Shown piece by piece: positions 8,872 through 18,874 of a stretch of 64,000 bases of DNA; position 1 is the stretch's first letter, and each line of letters starts with the position of its first letter. Location: assembly GCF_003667345.1 (NCBI RefSeq), contig NZ_RCWF01000001.1:62001-126000 (forward strand), given 5' to 3'. Source of the stretch: Poseidonibacter antarcticus (lineage in GTDB: Bacteria > Campylobacterota > Campylobacteria > Campylobacterales > Arcobacteraceae). The translations under genes were made by a program, and so were the position numbers. Below the pieces are notes generated by a model, which worked only from the letters and a program-made list of their open reading frames with translations, was not told where the DNA came from and did not search any database.

Positions 8872-10113
8872 TTAAATAACAGGATCACGTTGAATAGGAC
8901 ATGTCATACAATGAGCACCACCACGCGCACGTCCTAATTCAGAACCACGAACAGTAATTACTTCTATACCCGCTTGACGTAATTTATCATTAGTAAAAGT
9001 ATTTCGTTCATAAGCAATAACTACACCAGGTTCTAATGCAAAAACATTATTACCATCATCCCATTGCTCTCGTTCACGTTCATAACTATCACCACCTGTT
9101 GAAATCACATCAAGCTTTTTAATATTTAGACACTCTTCTGTAATCTTAAATAAGTCTTTCTTTTCTTCACGAATATCTAAAGTTCCTATTTTATCACCTG
9201 GACGTAAAGAATAACATTTTATAATTGAAGCAACTTCAGTATAACTAGTTGCAATATCACGATCACATAAACTAAATACTGTATCTAAATGCATTGCAGA
9301 ACGTTCTTTTGGCATTTGGCAAGCAACAACTCGTTGTGCAGCACCTGATGCAAATAATGATTTTGCTACTTGACCTACAGCTTGTGGTGTTGAACGTTCA
9401 CCCATTCCAATTAATACTGTACCATTACCAATTGGCATAACATCACCACCTTCTAAAGTAGCTGGACCATGATCAATATCAGGATCACCCCACCATATAT
9501 TTGGAGCTTGTGCTGTGAACAAAGGATGAAAACGATAAATTGCAGTCATTAATAAAGTTTCTTGTCGACGTGCTGGCCAATGCATTGGATTAAGAGTTAA
9601 TCCATTATAAATCCAGCAACTGTTATCACGAGTAAAAATAGTATTTGGTACAGGAGGGATAACAAAACCATCAGAACCAAGATAACTACCAAACATACCA
9701 TTTGGTTTAAAAGGTAAATCATGTACAGCTATCCCACCAATAAGAAATTCAGCAAGATCAGAAGCTTTCATTTCATTTAGCCAAGAACGCAATTCATTTA
9801 ACATACCTACACCTACATGGTTTTCTGTAATACGACGATCCAATACCCATTTACGATTTTGTTCAATCATTAAAACTTCTGCTAGTAATTCATGTACATC
9901 TAGTACCTCAATACCACGTTCACGCATTCGTTGACAAAAGTCATCATGATCTTTTTTAGCTTGTTCTACCCAAAAAACATCATCAAATAAAAGTTCATCA
10001 CAATTCATTGGTGTTACACGAGTATGTGCTAAACCAGGACGACAAACTAATACTTTATGTAGTTTTCCTACTTCAGAATGAACACCTAGTGTTCCTATTA
10101 AATTATTAGACAT
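8872..10113 (-). CDS. arcA: Arginine deiminase
   Basis: Hydrolyses arginine to citrulline and ammonia. Family motifs are [22 protein letters not shown] and the catalytic-cysteine loop [14 protein letters not shown] at the C-terminus. I start at ATG 10113 (MSNNLIG), because GGAGG lies upstream; the longer frame to 10131 begins on the ATG that contains that site. About 413 residues, normal for the family. Codon use stands out: arginine is frequently CGT, CGA or CGC, and the base composition is visibly less AT-rich than the surroundings, which points to acquisition. Confidence 0.95.
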   Translation of the reverse strand: MSNNLIGTLGVHSEVGKLHKVLVCRPGLAHTRVTPMNCDELLFDDVFWVEQAKKDHDDFCQRMRERGIEVLDVHELLAEVLMIEQNRKWVLDRRITENHVGVGMLNELRSWLNEMKASDLAEFLIGGIAVHDLPFKPNGMFGSYLGSDGFVIPPVPNTIFTRDNSCWIYNGLTLNPMHWPARRQETLLMTAIYRFHPLFTAQAPNIWWGDPDIDHGPATLEGGDVMPIGNGTVLIGMGERSTPQAVGQVAKSLFASGAAQRVVACQMPKERSAMHLDTVFSLCDRDIATSYTEVASIIKCYSLRPGDKIGTLDIREEKKDLFKITEECLNIKKLDVISTGGDSYEREREQWDDGNNVFALEPGVVIAYERNTFTNDKLRQAGIEVITVRGSELGRARGGAHCMTCPIQRDPVI

Positions 10114-10162
10114 GCTATTATTTACCTCCATTATTAAATTTATAAATTATTTTATATGATAT

Positions 10163-11617
10163 TTAAATTAATACACCAATACTCAATAACACCATAATTA
10201 GAATTGATAAGATCAATAATAGTGGCCATACGAAAATTAACCATTTTTCATAAGAAACTCTTCCTATTGCAAGACCACCAACAACTACTGCTGAAGTAGG
10301 TGTAATTAGATTAACTATACCACAAGCTGATTGGAAAGCTGTTACAACTAAATCACGTTCTACACCTGAAAAATCACCTAATGGAGCCATAATTGGCATA
10401 CTTAATACTGCAAGACCTGAAGTTGAAGGAACAAAAAATGAAAGTAAAACTTCAATCCAATACATAACATTGATAAACACTACTGTTGAGTATCCTTTAA
10501 TTGCTTCTGCTGAGAAGTTTAGAATTGTATCTGTGATATGTCCATCATCCATTATTACAACAATACCTCGAGCTATACCAATAATTAAAGCAACACCTAA
10601 AAGATCCCTAGAACCATTTACAAATGCATCTGTAAATTTTTTCTCTCCAACTCTTCCTATAACACCAATAACAAGTGCTGAACCAATAAATAATGCCGCC
10701 ATTTTTCCCATCCACCAGCCTTGAGAAGAAACCCCCCATATCATTATTGCAAATGTAGCTGCAAATACCACTAGGATAATTTGTTGAGATGTTGTAAGAT
10801 GTACATTATCAGCTGATACTTGTTTAAGAAAAAAGGCTTTATTACTTTCTTCTTGTGCTGCAACTATAGATTTTGAAGTATCTTCACGAACTCTTTTTGC
10901 ATACCACATCACATATGCAGTACAAATCAACCAACCAAGACCAAGAATAACTAAACGTAAAGTCATACCTTCAGTAAATGCAATACCTGCTGCATCAGAT
11001 GCAATAGTAGTTGAAAAAGGATTAATAGTAGAACCTAAAACACCTATACCAGCACCAAGTAGGATAATTGCTACACCCGTTATTGCATCGTATCCTGCTG
11101 CAATCATTATGGGAATAATAAGTATATAAAAAGCAAGAGTCTCTTCTGCCATACCGTAAGTAGTACCACCTAAAGCAAATAGTGCCATCATTATAGGAAT
11201 CATCCATATTTCATGACCCTTCATATTAGACATAGCCCGAGCAATACCTGTATTAATAGAACCTGTCAAATTAACTACACCTAAAAAACCACCAATTACT
11301 AATACAAAGAGAGCTACATCAATCGCATTAGCAGCTCCTGAATCAGGATCATAAAAACCTTTAATCGGAGCCATTATTACGTCTAAAATACCTTGTGGAT
11401 TAGAATCAACTATTTGATATGTACCTGGGACTGGAACATTCTTCCCTAGTGCTTCATTGTTTACCCGATCAAACTGACCTGCTGGTATTACCCATGTTAG
11501 AGCAGCCATTAAAATAATCAGACCAAAAAGAATTGTATAGGCACTTGGAAACCTTGATTGTATAGCTTTTACCATACTTGAGTCATCTTTGGGTATTCTA
11601 TCTGTTGAATTAGCCAT
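10163..11617 (-). CDS. arcD: YfcC-family arginine/ornithine antiporter (ArcD type)
   Basis: A 484-residue membrane protein with about 12 hydrophobic helices. Its N-terminus (ALTWVIPAGQF) and FVPSTSGLAVLSMPIMAPL region are typical of the YfcC/ArcD group of the C4-dicarboxylate-like superfamily. It would import arginine in exchange for ornithine, feeding arcA downstream. It is first in the operon, so the promoter should lie in the 424-bp gap upstream. It could instead carry another amino acid or peptide; the assignment rests on context. Confidence 0.85.
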   Translation of the reverse strand: MANSTDRIPKDDSSMVKAIQSRFPSAYTILFGLIILMAALTWVIPAGQFDRVNNEALGKNVPVPGTYQIVDSNPQGILDVIMAPIKGFYDPDSGAANAIDVALFVLVIGGFLGVVNLTGSINTGIARAMSNMKGHEIWMIPIMMALFALGGTTYGMAEETLAFYILIIPIMIAAGYDAITGVAIILLGAGIGVLGSTINPFSTTIASDAAGIAFTEGMTLRLVILGLGWLICTAYVMWYAKRVREDTSKSIVAAQEESNKAFFLKQVSADNVHLTTSQQIILVVFAATFAIMIWGVSSQGWWMGKMAALFIGSALVIGVIGRVGEKKFTDAFVNGSRDLLGVALIIGIARGIVVIMDDGHITDTILNFSAEAIKGYSTVVFINVMYWIEVLLSFFVPSTSGLAVLSMPIMAPLGDFSGVERDLVVTAFQSACGIVNLITPTSAVVVGGLAIGRVSYEKWLIFVWPLLLILSILIMVLLSIGVLI

Positions 11618-12041
11618 TTTATATCCTTTTATTATTTTTTTTTAGAAATTCTTTTATTCCTAATACTTACTATAATTCTTTTCAAAACTCTTTATTAAGA
11701 ATCTTGTTAGAATTTTCTCAATTAAATATAGCTATTTAATTAATACAGCTAAAAAATAACTATATAATACCTTTCCCCATAAAATAAAAAAACTATTAAG
11801 AAGTACATATTTAAACATATTATTAATCTTTATACTAATATTTTTCATTCAATATCTTATTAATTATTCTACACTAAATAATTTAATAATAAAATAACTT
11901 TAAGAATGTAAATAAAGTTTAAATTTTATAATATAATTACTACTTAAATAATATCTTTATAAAAAAGATATTATTATTTTCTTACTTAATTATATCTTAC
12001 CTAGAAAGATATTTTTAGAAAATTTATGTTACTATTTGAGT
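11618..12041. other. Divergent intergenic region between arcD and the MarR gene
   Basis: This 424-bp gap holds no gene I can support. It is extremely AT-rich and must carry the promoters of the arc operon (leftward) and the marR gene (rightward). Three inverted repeats are visible: AATTAAATA/TATTTAATT at 11720-11741 (four-base loop), AATAATATCTTT/AAAGATATTATT at 11947-11975, and ATATCTT/AAGATAT at 11992-12012. The first lies on the arc side and does not look like an ArgR box. Confidence 0.6.
11947..12012. promoter_or_regulatory. Tandem palindromes, likely MarR operators
   Basis: Two neighbouring inverted repeats share the half-site ATATCTT/AAGATAT. The first has perfect 12-base arms (11947-11958 and 11964-11975) around a five-base spacer. 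The second (11992-11998 and 12006-12012) encloses TACCTAG. They end 30 bases before the MarR start, which suggests autoregulation. The first could also form an RNA hairpin. Confidence 0.45.
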
Positions 12042-12527
12042 ATGAATATAAAACAATTTAAAACTAATCTTGAACATGTAAAAAAATTAAGTCCTGAAGT
12101 TTTTAAAAAATCTATGTATTCATCTGTGCCTTTTTTTATACTCCATGAAGAAATATATGAGAAAGGTGAAAAACTATTATCAATGAAATTTAATATAAAC
12201 CAAAGTGAATTAGATGTCTTAGCATCTTTATATTATATGGGTGGTGAAGATTATATGTTAAGTCCTACAAAATTGTATGAAGTTATGATATTTTCTTCAG
12301 GAGGAATGACTAAACTTTTAAAAAAACTTGAAGCATTAAATTTCATACGTAGAATAGAAAATACCAATGATAAAAGAAGTAAATTAGTTCAAATAACTGA
12401 TTTAGGAAAACAAATAACAACAAATGCTTTAAAAGATTTAATCGCTCTTGAAGATACATATTTTTCTAAATTAAATATAAAAGAACAAGATACTTTTCAA
12501 AAACTTATTTGTAAGATATTAAACTAA
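12042..12527 (+). CDS. MarR-family transcriptional regulator
   Basis: A 161-residue winged-helix regulator. The core reads SELDVLASLYYMGG, then the recognition region FSSGGMTKLLKKLEAL and the wing NDKRSKLVQIT. It is paralogous to the MarR protein at 58481, sharing FSSGG, KKLE and DKR. ATG 12042 is preferred over a TTG at 12036; neither has a clear ribosome site. It lies 45 bases before the PiT gene and diverges from the arc operon, so it may control either. Palindromes just upstream suggest autorepression. Confidence 0.87.
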   Translation: MNIKQFKTNLEHVKKLSPEVFKKSMYSSVPFFILHEEIYEKGEKLLSMKFNINQSELDVLASLYYMGGEDYMLSPTKLYEVMIFSSGGMTKLLKKLEALNFIRRIENTNDKRSKLVQITDLGKQITTNALKDLIALEDTYFSKLNIKEQDTFQKLICKILN

Positions 12528-12572
12528 GTGAATAAAATAATATAGATAAATTTGCAGTCAAGGAAATATTTT

Positions 12573-14204
12573 ATGGAAATACAGACAGTAAAAAAAATGC
12601 AAAAAGAAGCAATCAAGAGTAGTGGTATTGATTTTATCAGACTTGGCTTTGCCTTATTTTTTCTAGTTGCAGTTTTGACTTATAGTTTTTTAAGTACAGG
12701 ATCCATTCCAAATAATGTTTTTTTAGCAATTGCTGCACTTTTTGGTGCATATATGGCCATGAATATTGGTGCAAATGATGTTGCTAATAATGTAGGACCT
12801 GCTGTTGGATCTAAAGCACTTACAATGAGTGGAGCAATAATTATTGCTGCTATTTTTGAAGGAACTGGAGCTTTTATAGCAGGAGGAGATGTTGTTGAGA
12901 CTATTAAAAAAGGTATTATAAATATTGATTCCTTTGAAAATAATATTGAACCATTTATATGGGCAATGATGGCTGCACTTTTGGCTACTGCTTTATGGCT
13001 AAATCTTGCTACAATAATGAAAGCACCTGTTTCAACTACACACTCAATTGTAGGTGGTGTAATGGGTGCAGGTATCGCTGCTTCTGGATTTTCAATAGTT
13101 TCATGGGATAAAATGGGTGAAATTGCTATATCATGGGTTATTTCACCCATTCTTGGTGGTATTATTGCAGCAGTATTTTTATTTGCAATTATAAAGTTGA
13201 TAGTCTATAGAAAAGATAAAATAACAGCAGCAATAAAGTGGGTACCTATTTTTGTAGCTATTATGTCATGGGCTTTTATTACTTATTTAACTCTTAAAGG
13301 TCTTAATAAAGTATGGCCTATAATTATTAATTTTTTAATATTCTTACCAAATGAAAAAGAACCCTCTTTTCTAACAGCTTCTACTTTTGGATTTATTATT
13401 GCTATAACTGTTTATTTCATAGTAAAAAAAACTGTTTTATATAAAGCCAATAAGCTTAAAAATACAAGAGATTCTATCAACCTCTTATTTACAGTACCTT
13501 TAATCTTTGCAGCAGCATTATTAAGTTTTGCTCATGGTACTAATGATGTAGCAAATGCTATTGGACCATTGGCAGCTATTAATGATGCAGTTATTAATGG
13601 TGGAATTTCAGAAAAAACTGGTATCCCAATATGGGTTATGGCTGTTGGAGCAATTGGTATTGCATTAGGTCTTACTCTTTATGGACCAAAATTAATTAAA
13701 ACTGTGGGTAGTGAAATTACAGAACTAGATCAAATAAGGGCATTTTGTGTTGCTATGGCTGCTTCAATAACTGTTATTATAGCCTCTCAATTAGGACTTC
13801 CTGTATCTTCTACACATATTGCAGTTGGTGGAATTTTTGGGGTAGGCTTTTTAAGGGAATACTTTGCAGCAACAGGACAAGAAGAAATTATTGCACATGC
13901 ACAAATAAATATCGAAGATGAAAAAAGAGTTTTAAAAGCATATAATAGTGAGCTAGAAGCATTGGGAAATAAAAACAAAAAAACAAAAACAACTTATCAA
14001 AGAATTGTTGATTTATATAGAGTTATCGATGAAAAAGAAGAACAAATTAAAATATCAAAGAAAGAAGTAAAAAGTGTCGAACGCATAGAATATGTGAAAA
14101 GAGATGCTATTAATAGAATAATTGCAGCATGGATCATCACTGTTCCTGCTGCAGCTATTCTATCAGCTGCAATATTTTTTATGATTAGGGGGATTGTAAT
14201 TTAA
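12573..14204 (+). CDS. PiT-family inorganic phosphate transporter
   Basis: A proton- or sodium-coupled low-affinity phosphate permease. It carries both copies of the duplicated family signature: GANDVANNVGP at 66-76 and GTNDVANAIGP in the second half. Each sits in a hydrophobic repeat, and a charged, probably coiled-coil insert (about 440-510) precedes the last helix. The start is ATG 12573 behind AAGGA; the open frame extends to a TTG at 12552 without support. Its stop overlaps the next gene's ATG by one base (TAATG), so phosphate uptake is co-translated with the Na/Pi symporter. Confidence 0.92.
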   Translation: MEIQTVKKMQKEAIKSSGIDFIRLGFALFFLVAVLTYSFLSTGSIPNNVFLAIAALFGAYMAMNIGANDVANNVGPAVGSKALTMSGAIIIAAIFEGTGAFIAGGDVVETIKKGIINIDSFENNIEPFIWAMMAALLATALWLNLATIMKAPVSTTHSIVGGVMGAGIAASGFSIVSWDKMGEIAISWVISPILGGIIAAVFLFAIIKLIVYRKDKITAAIKWVPIFVAIMSWAFITYLTLKGLNKVWPIIINFLIFLPNEKEPSFLTASTFGFIIAITVYFIVKKTVLYKANKLKNTRDSINLLFTVPLIFAAALLSFAHGTNDVANAIGPLAAINDAVINGGISEKTGIPIWVMAVGAIGIALGLTLYGPKLIKTVGSEITELDQIRAFCVAMAASITVIIASQLGLPVSSTHIAVGGIFGVGFLREYFAATGQEEIIAHAQINIEDEKRVLKAYNSELEALGNKNKKTKTTYQRIVDLYRVIDEKEEQIKISKKEVKSVERIEYVKRDAINRIIAAWIITVPAAAILSAAIFFMIRGIVI

Positions 14205-16012
14205 TGTTAAGAAAAATATTATTACCTACTATTCTAGCAATTCTTGCTTATGGTTTCTGGATTAGTCCTGACTTTAAAGTAATTGCTGCTGGTGTTTCTA
14301 TTTTCTTATTTGGAATGTTAGCTCTTGAAGAAGGATTTAAAGCTTTTTCAGGTGGAACTTTGGAGAAAATATTACAAAAATCTACAAATAAACTTTACAA
14401 AAGTATTGGCTTTGGTTTTATAACAACTGCAATAATGCAATCAAGTTCATTAGTTTCAGTTCTAACTATTTCTTTTTTAGGAGCAGGACTAATTGGATTA
14501 ACTCAAGGTGTTGGAATTATCCTAGGAGCTAATATTGGTACAACAACTGGAGCATGGTTAATGGCTGGATTTGGATTAAAGGTAAAAATTTCTGCTTATG
14601 CTATGCCATTACTTGTATTTGGAGTAATACTTATATTTCAAAAGTCAAAATCTCTAAAAGGTATTGGATATATATTTGCAGGACTTGGTTTTTTATTCCT
14701 TGGAATTCATTATATGAAAGAAGGATTTGAAGCATTTAAAGAAGCTGTTGATATATCAAATTTTGCAGTTTCTGGGTTTAAAGGTTTACTAATATTTCTA
14801 GGTATTGGGATATTAGCAACTATTGTTATGCAGTCATCTCATGCAACTATTGTTCTTATTTTAGCAGCACTCTCTGTTGGGCAGATTAACTATGAAAATG
14901 CTTTAGCTCTTACTATTGGAGCAAATATTGGTACTACTGTTACTGCAGTTTTAGGTTCACTTAGTTCAAATATAGAAGGGAAACGATTAGCTGGAGCTCA
15001 TTTCATTTTTAATATGATTACTGCTTTTATTGCAGTAATTATTATTCAACAAATGATGTATACTGTTGATATAATTAGTAATTTTATTGGTATAGCAGAA
15101 GATAATTATACATTAAAATTAGCAGTTTTTGATAGTATATTCAAAATTATGGGTGTTTTATTATTTATACCCTTTGTAGATAAGTTAGTTTCCTTCTTAA
15201 ATAGAACATTAAAATCAGCTATAAAAAAACCTGATGCAAGTTTAGATAATGCTAAATATTTAAATAATTCAGCACTAGAACTTCCCTCAACATCAATGAT
15301 TGCAATTATTAGAGAAACAAAACATCTTTATCAAAATGCTTTTGAGATTATTACTCATGGTTTAAATTTAAAAACAAGTAGTATTCTATCATCTATGCCT
15401 TTGGAAAAAGCTATAATAGATTTATATAATATAAGTGCAATAGACATTGATATGTTTTATAAAAATAAAATAAAAGGTATTTACGGTGAAATACTAGATT
15501 TTTCTGCTAATGCACAATCAGACATGAGTCCAAAAGACATAGAAAGACTATATAAACTCAAACTTGCAAATAGAGATTTAGTCGAAGCAATAAAAGATAC
15601 AAAACATTTACAAAAGAATCTTTTTAAATACTCAAATCATCAAAATGTACATATTAAAAAAGAATATAATCGTATTAGACAAGATTTAGCAGAATTACTA
15701 AGAAACCTTAATAATATTGCAAATTCTAAAGAAGAAGATGTTATTTTACTTTTACTTTCAAAATCAAAGGTGCATACAGAAAAATATGATATTCTTGCAA
15801 ATGGCACACTCGATAATCTTATTAGACAGGGAGTAATTACTAATAAAATGGCAACTTCACTTATGAATGATAGTAATTATGCCTATAATATAAGTAAAAA
15901 TCTTACAGATATGGCTGAAATTATATTTATAGATAATTCTTCAATCTTAAATGTAGAAATGAAAATAAATGATGATGATATTGACTCAATTTTAAGTAAA
16001 AAGGATAAGTAA
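14204..16012 (+). CDS. Na/Pi-cotransporter II-related protein with PhoU-like tail
   Basis: A 602-residue protein of the NptA/YjbB group. It shows the repeated QSSS motifs (QSSSLVS at 79-85 and MQSSHATIV) and repeated GANIGTT motifs typical of SLC34-like symporters. About eight hydrophobic helices fill residues 1-330. A helical PhoU-like domain occupies about 355-580. Relatives transport phosphate, in some cases outward. It overlaps both neighbours by one base. Two unrelated phosphate carriers side by side under one MarR gene is unusual. Confidence 0.9.
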   Translation: MLRKILLPTILAILAYGFWISPDFKVIAAGVSIFLFGMLALEEGFKAFSGGTLEKILQKSTNKLYKSIGFGFITTAIMQSSSLVSVLTISFLGAGLIGLTQGVGIILGANIGTTTGAWLMAGFGLKVKISAYAMPLLVFGVILIFQKSKSLKGIGYIFAGLGFLFLGIHYMKEGFEAFKEAVDISNFAVSGFKGLLIFLGIGILATIVMQSSHATIVLILAALSVGQINYENALALTIGANIGTTVTAVLGSLSSNIEGKRLAGAHFIFNMITAFIAVIIIQQMMYTVDIISNFIGIAEDNYTLKLAVFDSIFKIMGVLLFIPFVDKLVSFLNRTLKSAIKKPDASLDNAKYLNNSALELPSTSMIAIIRETKHLYQNAFEIITHGLNLKTSSILSSMPLEKAIIDLYNISAIDIDMFYKNKIKGIYGEILDFSANAQSDMSPKDIERLYKLKLANRDLVEAIKDTKHLQKNLFKYSNHQNVHIKKEYNRIRQDLAELLRNLNNIANSKEEDVILLLLSKSKVHTEKYDILANGTLDNLIRQGVITNKMATSLMNDSNYAYNISKNLTDMAEIIFIDNSSILNVEMKINDDDIDSILSKKDK

Positions 16013-16272
16013 TGGGTATTAATAAATTTATAAAAAAAGTAAAAGATACACTTGGATTAGATAATTATGGGATTGAAGGTAAGAAAAAATCTCTTAAAGA
16101 CCTTTTAAAAAAGCTCAATACTAGAAAAAAAAGTATCACAAATTCTCTTAAAAATGAAAAAAAACTAAGAACAAAAAAAGAATTAGATGACTTAGATGAA
16201 GAACTCAGAATTATTTCATGCCAAATAAAAAAAGGAAAAAAAATCTTGCATGATTTTTATTCTGATAAATAA
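16012..16272 (+). CDS. Small basic helical protein
   Basis: An 86-residue protein that I do not recognise. It is very lysine-rich (GKKKSLKDLLKKLNTRKKS) and predicted helical, with a probable coiled coil from residue 25 to 75 and no membrane segment. Its ATG overlaps the symporter stop by one base, so it is made with the two phosphate carriers. A role with them, such as binding the PhoU-like tail or polyphosphate, is only a guess from charge and context. Confidence 0.6.
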   Translation: MGINKFIKKVKDTLGLDNYGIEGKKKSLKDLLKKLNTRKKSITNSLKNEKKLRTKKELDDLDEELRIISCQIKKGKKILHDFYSDK

Positions 16273-16455
16273 TTTAAATTATAATTTATAAGTAAAGCAG
16301 AAGTACTCATAGCTCCATATTCATTCTGTCTATAAAACTGCTTTATAAAAATAATTTGGTACTTCCCCCTACTTTCATTTCATGACATACTTTGTTCATT
16401 TTATTAACCTATTTAATTTTTCCTAACCACTTCCTAACAATTAAAAGTAATAATT

Positions 16456-18780
16456 ATGATATTAAAAATCTATTTTAAAAGAAGGTATATTTTGCAAAAA
16501 ATTTCAAATGTTGATGTTATATTAAGAATAATAAAGTATGTTCCATTAATATTTATTATCATAGCATCAATTTTAACTACACTTAACATCTCTTTTAACT
16601 ATACAAATAATTTAAAGAAAGAAAAAGAAAGAATTAAAAAAGAATATATACATTCTAATAAAGATATTATCGAAAATAATATAAATATCATTTTTGAATA
16701 TATTAATAATAAAAATCGTCTTTCTAACGATTTTCTAAAAGAAGAAATAAAACAACAAGTCTATAATGCCCACAGTATGATGTCTTCAATATATAATAAA
16801 TTTAAAAAAACAAGAACAAAAGAAGAAATAACTTTAATAATAAAAACAGCCTTAGAAAATATGAAATTTAAGAATGAAAGTGGATACTATTTTATTCATG
16901 ATTTAAAAGGAATTGGTATTTTTCATCCAATAAATCCTGAACTAGAAGGGGAAAATAGTTTTTATACCCAAGATAGAAATGGTAATTTTAGTATACAAGA
17001 ATCCATTAAAATAGCAAATAGCAAAAAAGGTGAAGGATATCAAACGTGGATGTATCCTAAACCTAATGGAACAAAAATTGAATATAAAAAAATTGGATTT
17101 ATAAAAAAATTTGAACCTTATAATTGGTTTATTGCCGTGGGAGAATATGTTGATGATTTCCAACAAGAAGTAAAATATGAGATATTAAAACATATAAAAG
17201 AAAATCAATATAAAAATGCAGAATATATTTTTGTAATTAATAAAGAAGGTGATTTTTTACTAACGAGAACTGCGTTTACTAATGTTACGGATATGGAAAA
17301 TGAAACTTTATTTAGTAAAGTATATAATGACTTTACTAATTCTAAGAAAGAAAATTTATATATAGAATATGCTTTAAGAAATGATAAACAAAATTATTCA
17401 CAAAAAATATCTTACTTAAAAAAAGTTGAGTTATATGATTGGGTAATAGGAACCGGTTTTGATTTGAATAATTTAGATTTAGAAATTAAAGAAAAACAAA
17501 AAGAAATAGAAAAATATTATGATGAACAAATTTTTATTACTTTAATAACTACTATTATTATGACTGCTTTATTTTTAATAATATCAATATTTCTATCAAA
17601 CTTGCTAAAAAAGAAATTTCTAGAATACAAAGAAAGTTTAGAAATACAGATACTAAAAAATCAGCAACAAAAAGAGACTTTAATAAGAGCCCAAGAAGTT
17701 GCTCATCTTGGAGATTGGAAATTAAATATAAAAACAAGGAAAGCTTATTGGTCAAATGAAATCATTCGTATATTTGGTATTGATAAAAAAGATAAAGATA
17801 AATTTGGACCTGAATTTTTGAAAGGTATAATGTTAGAAGAAGATAAAATTTGTTTTGAAGATTCATTAAATAAATGTATTGATACAGGAAAAGAACATAA
17901 ATGTGTTTATAGAATAAAAAGAGCAAATAATGAAATTAGATGGATTGAGTGTAGAGGAAGACTCGATATAAACAAATTATTTATTGTAGGGACTATACAA
18001 GATATTACAGAAAATAAAAAGCAAGAAATAGAAAAGCAAGAAAAAGATGGAATCTTATATCAACAAAGTAAGATGGCAGCAATGGGAGAAATGATAGGGA
18101 ATATTGCTCATCAATGGAGACAGCCTTTATCCGTAATTTCAACTGCTGCTACAGGTATAAAACTACAAAAACAAATGAATTGTTTATCTGATAATGAACT
18201 AATTTTTTCATTAACTGCTATTAATAATTCAGCCCAACATCTTTCTACTACAATTGAAGATTTTAGAGGTTTTTTTGATCCTAGCAATAATAAAGTTACT
18301 GAATTTACTATCTCTAATACTTTAAATAAAACATTAAACTTAATAAATGCACAATTTGTATCAAAAGAAATAGAAATAATTAAAAACATAGAAGATTTTA
18401 ACTTATTATCAATAGAAAATGAGTTAATACAAGTTTTAATAAATATACTTAATAATGCAAGAGATGAATTAGTAAAAAAAGAAGATGGTAAAAGATTAAT
18501 ATTTATTACTACATATATAAAAGACAATATTTCATATATTGAAATTCTAGATAATGCAGGTGGTATTCAAAAAAATATTATAAATAGAATATTTGAACCT
18601 TATTTTACGACAAAACATAAAGCACAAGGAACAGGTATTGGATTATATATGAGCAAAGAAATTATAGAAAATCATTTAAAAGGTAATCTTTTAGTTTCCA
18701 ATGAAGATTATATATATAAGAATGCAAGAAACACTGGAGCTAAATTTACAATTAAAATAAAAGTCTTCAATTCCTTATAA
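16456..18780 (+). CDS. Cache-PAS sensor histidine kinase (orphan)
   Basis: A 774-residue membrane kinase. Order: TM1 (about 28-50), a large periplasmic tandem Cache region with GYYFIHDLKGIGIFHP near 145 and NKEGDFLLTRT near 265, TM2 (about 358-380), a PAS domain (about 410-520), a HisKA-type helix with the phospho-acceptor in GNIAHQWRQPLSVIS, and an HATPase domain with NILNNARDEL, DNAGG and GTGIGLYMSK. The HQWRQPL form is common in Campylobacterota kinases. No response regulator is adjacent. TTG 16492, preceded by GAAGG, is an alternative start that may be the true one. Confidence 0.88.
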   Translation: MILKIYFKRRYILQKISNVDVILRIIKYVPLIFIIIASILTTLNISFNYTNNLKKEKERIKKEYIHSNKDIIENNINIIFEYINNKNRLSNDFLKEEIKQQVYNAHSMMSSIYNKFKKTRTKEEITLIIKTALENMKFKNESGYYFIHDLKGIGIFHPINPELEGENSFYTQDRNGNFSIQESIKIANSKKGEGYQTWMYPKPNGTKIEYKKIGFIKKFEPYNWFIAVGEYVDDFQQEVKYEILKHIKENQYKNAEYIFVINKEGDFLLTRTAFTNVTDMENETLFSKVYNDFTNSKKENLYIEYALRNDKQNYSQKISYLKKVELYDWVIGTGFDLNNLDLEIKEKQKEIEKYYDEQIFITLITTIIMTALFLIISIFLSNLLKKKFLEYKESLEIQILKNQQQKETLIRAQEVAHLGDWKLNIKTRKAYWSNEIIRIFGIDKKDKDKFGPEFLKGIMLEEDKICFEDSLNKCIDTGKEHKCVYRIKRANNEIRWIECRGRLDINKLFIVGTIQDITENKKQEIEKQEKDGILYQQSKMAAMGEMIGNIAHQWRQPLSVISTAATGIKLQKQMNCLSDNELIFSLTAINNSAQHLSTTIEDFRGFFDPSNNKVTEFTISNTLNKTLNLINAQFVSKEIEIIKNIEDFNLLSIENELIQVLINILNNARDELVKKEDGKRLIFITTYIKDNISYIEILDNAGGIQKNIINRIFEPYFTTKHKAQGTGIGLYMSKEIIENHLKGNLLVSNEDYIYKNARNTGAKFTIKIKVFNSL

Positions 18781-18783
18781 ATT

Positions 18784-18838
18784 CAGCTAACTTTGCATAT
18801 TTTCAATTAAATTATGGGAAAATACACAAAGTAAGCTG
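18784..18838. terminator. Long imperfect inverted repeat between convergent genes
   Basis: The arms 18784-18804 and 18818-18838 pair over 21 bases with three mismatches around a 13-base loop. They lie in the 94-bp gap where the kinase (+) and exbD (-) converge. A two-way terminator is the simplest reading. The stem is longer than usual and has no strong T-run, so a small mobile repeat is also possible. Confidence 0.55.
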
Positions 18839-18874
18839 GGTTTACACAGTTTATCGAACACTTCCAGAGTTATC

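Noticed and set aside
10470-10724. Open frame opposite the arginine/ornithine antiporter
   Set aside because: It is a mirror of a well-supported gene, has no ribosome site and its protein is made of reversed membrane-helix codons.
11720-11741. ArgR operator for the arc operon
   Set aside because: The palindrome AATTAAATA/TATTTAATT lacks the TGAAT/ATTCA core of ArgR boxes; it may still be an operator for another protein.
12680-13150. 156-codon open frame opposite the PiT gene
   Set aside because: It runs antisense to the clear PiT signature repeats and has no start signal.
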